A stretch of DNA of 64,000 bases from Methanospirillum hungatei JF-1 (GTDB taxonomy: Archaea > Halobacteriota > Methanomicrobia > Methanomicrobiales > Methanospirillaceae): contig NC_007796.1 in the NCBI RefSeq assembly GCF_000013445.1, positions 3,136,936 to 3,200,935 of the forward strand. Direction: 5' to 3'. Numbering within the stretch: position 1 is the stretch's first letter; each line of letters begins with the position of its first letter. The notes under the pieces are model-generated. The model was not told where the DNA came from. It was given only the letters and a program-made list of their open reading frames with translations, and did not search any database. Both the position numbers and the translations under genes were made by a program. Below are positions 61,897 through 64,000 of the stretch, one piece after another.

Positions 61897-64000
61897 ATGA
61901 CGGAAGAGACACAGGCTTTGGAAGCTGCTATTCGGAAACAATGGGACGGGGTGTTTATTGCCACCCCCTCTGAAAAAAAGAAATTCTATCTGACCGTTGC
62001 CTACCCGTACCCGAGTGGGGCCATGCATGTCGGTCATGGCCGGACCTACATCGTTCCTGATGTTGTCGCCCGGTTCTGGCGGATGCGTGGACGGGAGGTC
62101 CTCTATCCGATGGCATTTCATGTCACCGGTGCACCAGTTATCGGCATCTCAAAACGTATTGCCAGGCGTGATGAGAGTGCCATAAAACTGTACCGGGATC
62201 TGTACCGGGTTCCGGAGGATGTCCTTGAAACGTTTACCGACCCGTTAAACATTGTCAACCATTTTTCAAATGAGTATGAACGGGTCATGACCCAGGCAGG
62301 TCTTTCGATCGACTGGTCACGACGGTTTACCACGGTTGAACCCACCTACAGTAAGTTTATCGAATGGCAATGGTACCATCTCCGGGAAGCAGGCCATGTA
62401 AACAAGGGTGCCCATCCGGTCAGGTACTGTCCGCAGTGTGAAAATCCCGTCGGAGACCATGACCTTCTTGAGGGAGACAAGGCTGAGATCCAGAAGTTTA
62501 CCCTCATCATGTTCCAGTACGGGGATGCATTCATCCCCTGTGCAACCCTCAGGCCAGAGACAATCTATGGAGTTACCAATCTCTGGGTCAATCCCACGGT
62601 CGAGTATGTCAGAGCACGGGTTGACGGAAAGGAGTGGATCCTCTCAAGACAGGCGATGGAGAAGATTGCCCTGCAGGATCATGAGGTCGCCGAGATAGGC
62701 ACCATTCCAGGATCTGATCTGGTAGAAAAAAAAGTCAGTCACCCCTTCTGTGGGGAGGTTCCCATCCTTCCCGCAGTCTTTGTTGATCCTGATATGGCAA
62801 CCGGGCTTGTGATGAGTGTTCCGGCTCATGCACCCTATGATTATATCGCTCTTCGGGACCTGCAGCGGAAAGGTCAGTATACTGATATCAAACCGGTCGG
62901 GCTCATCACAGTTGAGGGGTATGGAGAATTTCCCGCGGTAGAAGCAGTCGAAAAGGCTGATATCATCAACCAGGATGATCCAAACCTTGTCGAACTGACC
63001 CAGTCTGTCTATACTGCCGAGCATGCAACCGGAAAGATGTACGAACAGTATGGTGGAAAACCGGTCAAAATAGCCAGAGAGGAGATTGCAGGGGTTCTGA
63101 TCGAGAAGCATCACTCAGGCATTATGTACGAGTTTGACATACGGCCGGTTGTCTGCCGGTGCGGATCACGGGTCTTTGTCAAAGTACTCCATAATCAATG
63201 GTTCCTTGAATACAGTGATGAAGCCTGGAAACAGCAGGTCAAAGACCATCTTGAAAACATGGAGCTCGTCCCCCAGGAGGTCAGGGCAGAGTTTTTCCGG
63301 ACCGTTGACTGGCTCAAGGACTGGGCCTGTTCCCGGCGTATTGGTCTTGGGACAAAGATGCCATGGGATCCCGAGTGGCTTATCGAACCGCTCTCTGACT
63401 CGACCATCTACATGGCCTATTATACCATAGCCTCCAGGATTAAGCACATTGATCCTGCTCTCCTGACACCGGCGGTCTTTGACTACATCTTCCTTGGAAA
63501 AGAGTCTGAAGGACTTCCGGAGCGGGAACGCCTCGATGGTATGAGAAAGGAGTTCCTGTACTGGTACCCGTATGACTTCAGATTCTCTGCAAAAGATCTC
63601 ATCTCAAACCACCTGACCTTCCAGCTCTTCCACCACTGCACGATATTCCCGAAAGAATGTCTCCCCCATGGTATGGTTGTCTTTGGAATGGGCCTCTTAA
63701 ACGGGGCGAAGATGTCCTCGTCCAAGGGGAATGTATACCTGCTTGAGGATGCAATCAATGACTTTGGTGCCGATACCGTCAGGATGTTCCTGATAGGTTC
63801 AGGTGAACCATGGCAGGACTTTGACTGGAGAAATGAACTGGTCTCATCCACGAAGAAACAGATTGAACGGTTCGCACAGACCATCAGGGACGGACTTGCA
63901 GCAGATGGCCCGGAGACGGATATTGACAGGTGGCTTGTCTCCCGGATGCAGAACCATATCTCTTTGGTCACTACAGCGATGGAGAACTTCCAGACCAGGC
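61897..64000 (+). CDS. leuS: leucine--tRNA ligase (3' end beyond the window)
   Basis: Class I synthetase of the archaeal/eukaryotic type. About 701 codons are in the window, and the frame runs off the right edge. The HIGH motif is HVGHG in PYPSGAMHVGHGRTYIV, and KMSKS reads GAKMSSSKGNVYLLE. The CP1 editing insert lies between (about 160-400). GAGGGTGTGA precedes the ATG, which stands 8 bases after the PIN-ATPase stop. Confidence 0.94.
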   Translation, partial: MTEETQALEAAIRKQWDGVFIATPSEKKKFYLTVAYPYPSGAMHVGHGRTYIVPDVVARFWRMRGREVLYPMAFHVTGAPVIGISKRIARRDESAIKLYRDLYRVPEDVLETFTDPLNIVNHFSNEYERVMTQAGLSIDWSRRFTTVEPTYSKFIEWQWYHLREAGHVNKGAHPVRYCPQCENPVGDHDLLEGDKAEIQKFTLIMFQYGDAFIPCATLRPETIYGVTNLWVNPTVEYVRARVDGKEWILSRQAMEKIALQDHEVAEIGTIPGSDLVEKKVSHPFCGEVPILPAVFVDPDMATGLVMSVPAHAPYDYIALRDLQRKGQYTDIKPVGLITVEGYGEFPAVEAVEKADIINQDDPNLVELTQSVYTAEHATGKMYEQYGGKPVKIAREEIAGVLIEKHHSGIMYEFDIRPVVCRCGSRVFVKVLHNQWFLEYSDEAWKQQVKDHLENMELVPQEVRAEFFRTVDWLKDWACSRRIGLGTKMPWDPEWLIEPLSDSTIYMAYYTIASRIKHIDPALLTPAVFDYIFLGKESEGLPERERLDGMRKEFLYWYPYDFRFSAKDLISNHLTFQLFHHCTIFPKECLPHGMVVFGMGLLNGAKMSSSKGNVYLLEDAINDFGADTVRMFLIGSGEPWQDFDWRNELVSSTKKQIERFAQTIRDGLAADGPETDIDRWLVSRMQNHISLVTTAMENFQTR

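Noticed and set aside
1-64000. Mobile elements, prophage or CRISPR
   Set aside because: No transposase, integrase, cas gene, direct-repeat array or terminal repeats were seen in the coding frames or the short spacers.

Overview
The window is chromosomal DNA of a methanogenic euryarchaeon. Gene content and order point to the Methanomicrobiales, most likely a Methanospirillum-type organism (inference). Archaeal markers are an Stt3/AglB oligosaccharyltransferase, aIF2-gamma, Rpo3/6/7/10, Spt4, the Kae1-Bud32 fusion, topoisomerase VI, deoxyhypusine synthase, archaeal-type LeuRS and GluRS, mevalonate-pathway enzymes and many GTG/TTG starts. The DNA is densely coding with short overlaps between genes. 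I see no insertion sequence, prophage, CRISPR array or gap without a gene longer than 300 bases.

Layout. 1-8826 (+) is a surface-glycan and N-glycosylation operon: a GlmU-like enzyme cut by the window edge, GlmS, two GT4 glycosyltransferases, a GDP-mannose-dehydratase-like SDR, and AglB. 8851-15065 (+) is an information-processing array: DUF2098 protein, a possible 38-residue ORF, aIF2-gamma, PIN protein, Rpo7, Spt4, GTP-dependent dephospho-CoA kinase, S24e, S27ae, Kae1-Bud32, XTP pyrophosphatase, and L40e, which is only 48 codons long. 15070-24844 is accessory: a DUF1917-like protein, a secreted protein, an MFS transporter, a HAD hydrolase, and a signalling block (HTH-PAS regulator, sensor kinase, two receiver proteins, membrane-anchored nuclease). 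24920-30120 (+) holds a peptide-modifying-type radical SAM protein, an MBL hydrolase, DNA ligase, and speD-speE for spermidine.

30133-43584 (-) is one long housekeeping superoperon, in transcription order: tRNA-Ser, S13, S4, S11, Rpo3, L18e, L13, S9, Rpo10, tRNA-Pro, Rpo6, enolase, S2, MEMO-like protein, mevalonate kinase, isopentenyl phosphate kinase, IDI-2, RNase J, prenyl diphosphate synthase, GluRS. Deoxyhypusine synthase lies just upstream (43707-44675) and uses the spermidine made by SpeD/SpeE. 44849-48041 (-) carries four CBS-domain proteins with a strong inverted repeat in the promoter/leader region. 48257-49641 (+) is a three-gene set (Era-like GTPase, DUF2073, DUF2072 zinc ribbon) resembling the ArvABC/OapABC set linked to vesicle formation in haloarchaea. 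Then come SUI1 (-), cobyric acid synthase (+), and a minus-strand operon larB-nadM-coiled-coil protein-Cys-rich small protein whose last two members I do not recognise. The right end (+) has a small membrane protein, HisRS, Top6B, Top6A, an A24 prepilin peptidase, a PIN-ATPase-KH protein, and LeuRS running off the window.

The best candidates for something little described are the uncharacterised larB/nadM-linked gene pair (51522-53068), the CBS quartet with its leader hairpin (44849-48041), the ArvABC-like triad, and the receiver/secreted-nuclease pair next to a radical SAM gene (23904-26071).
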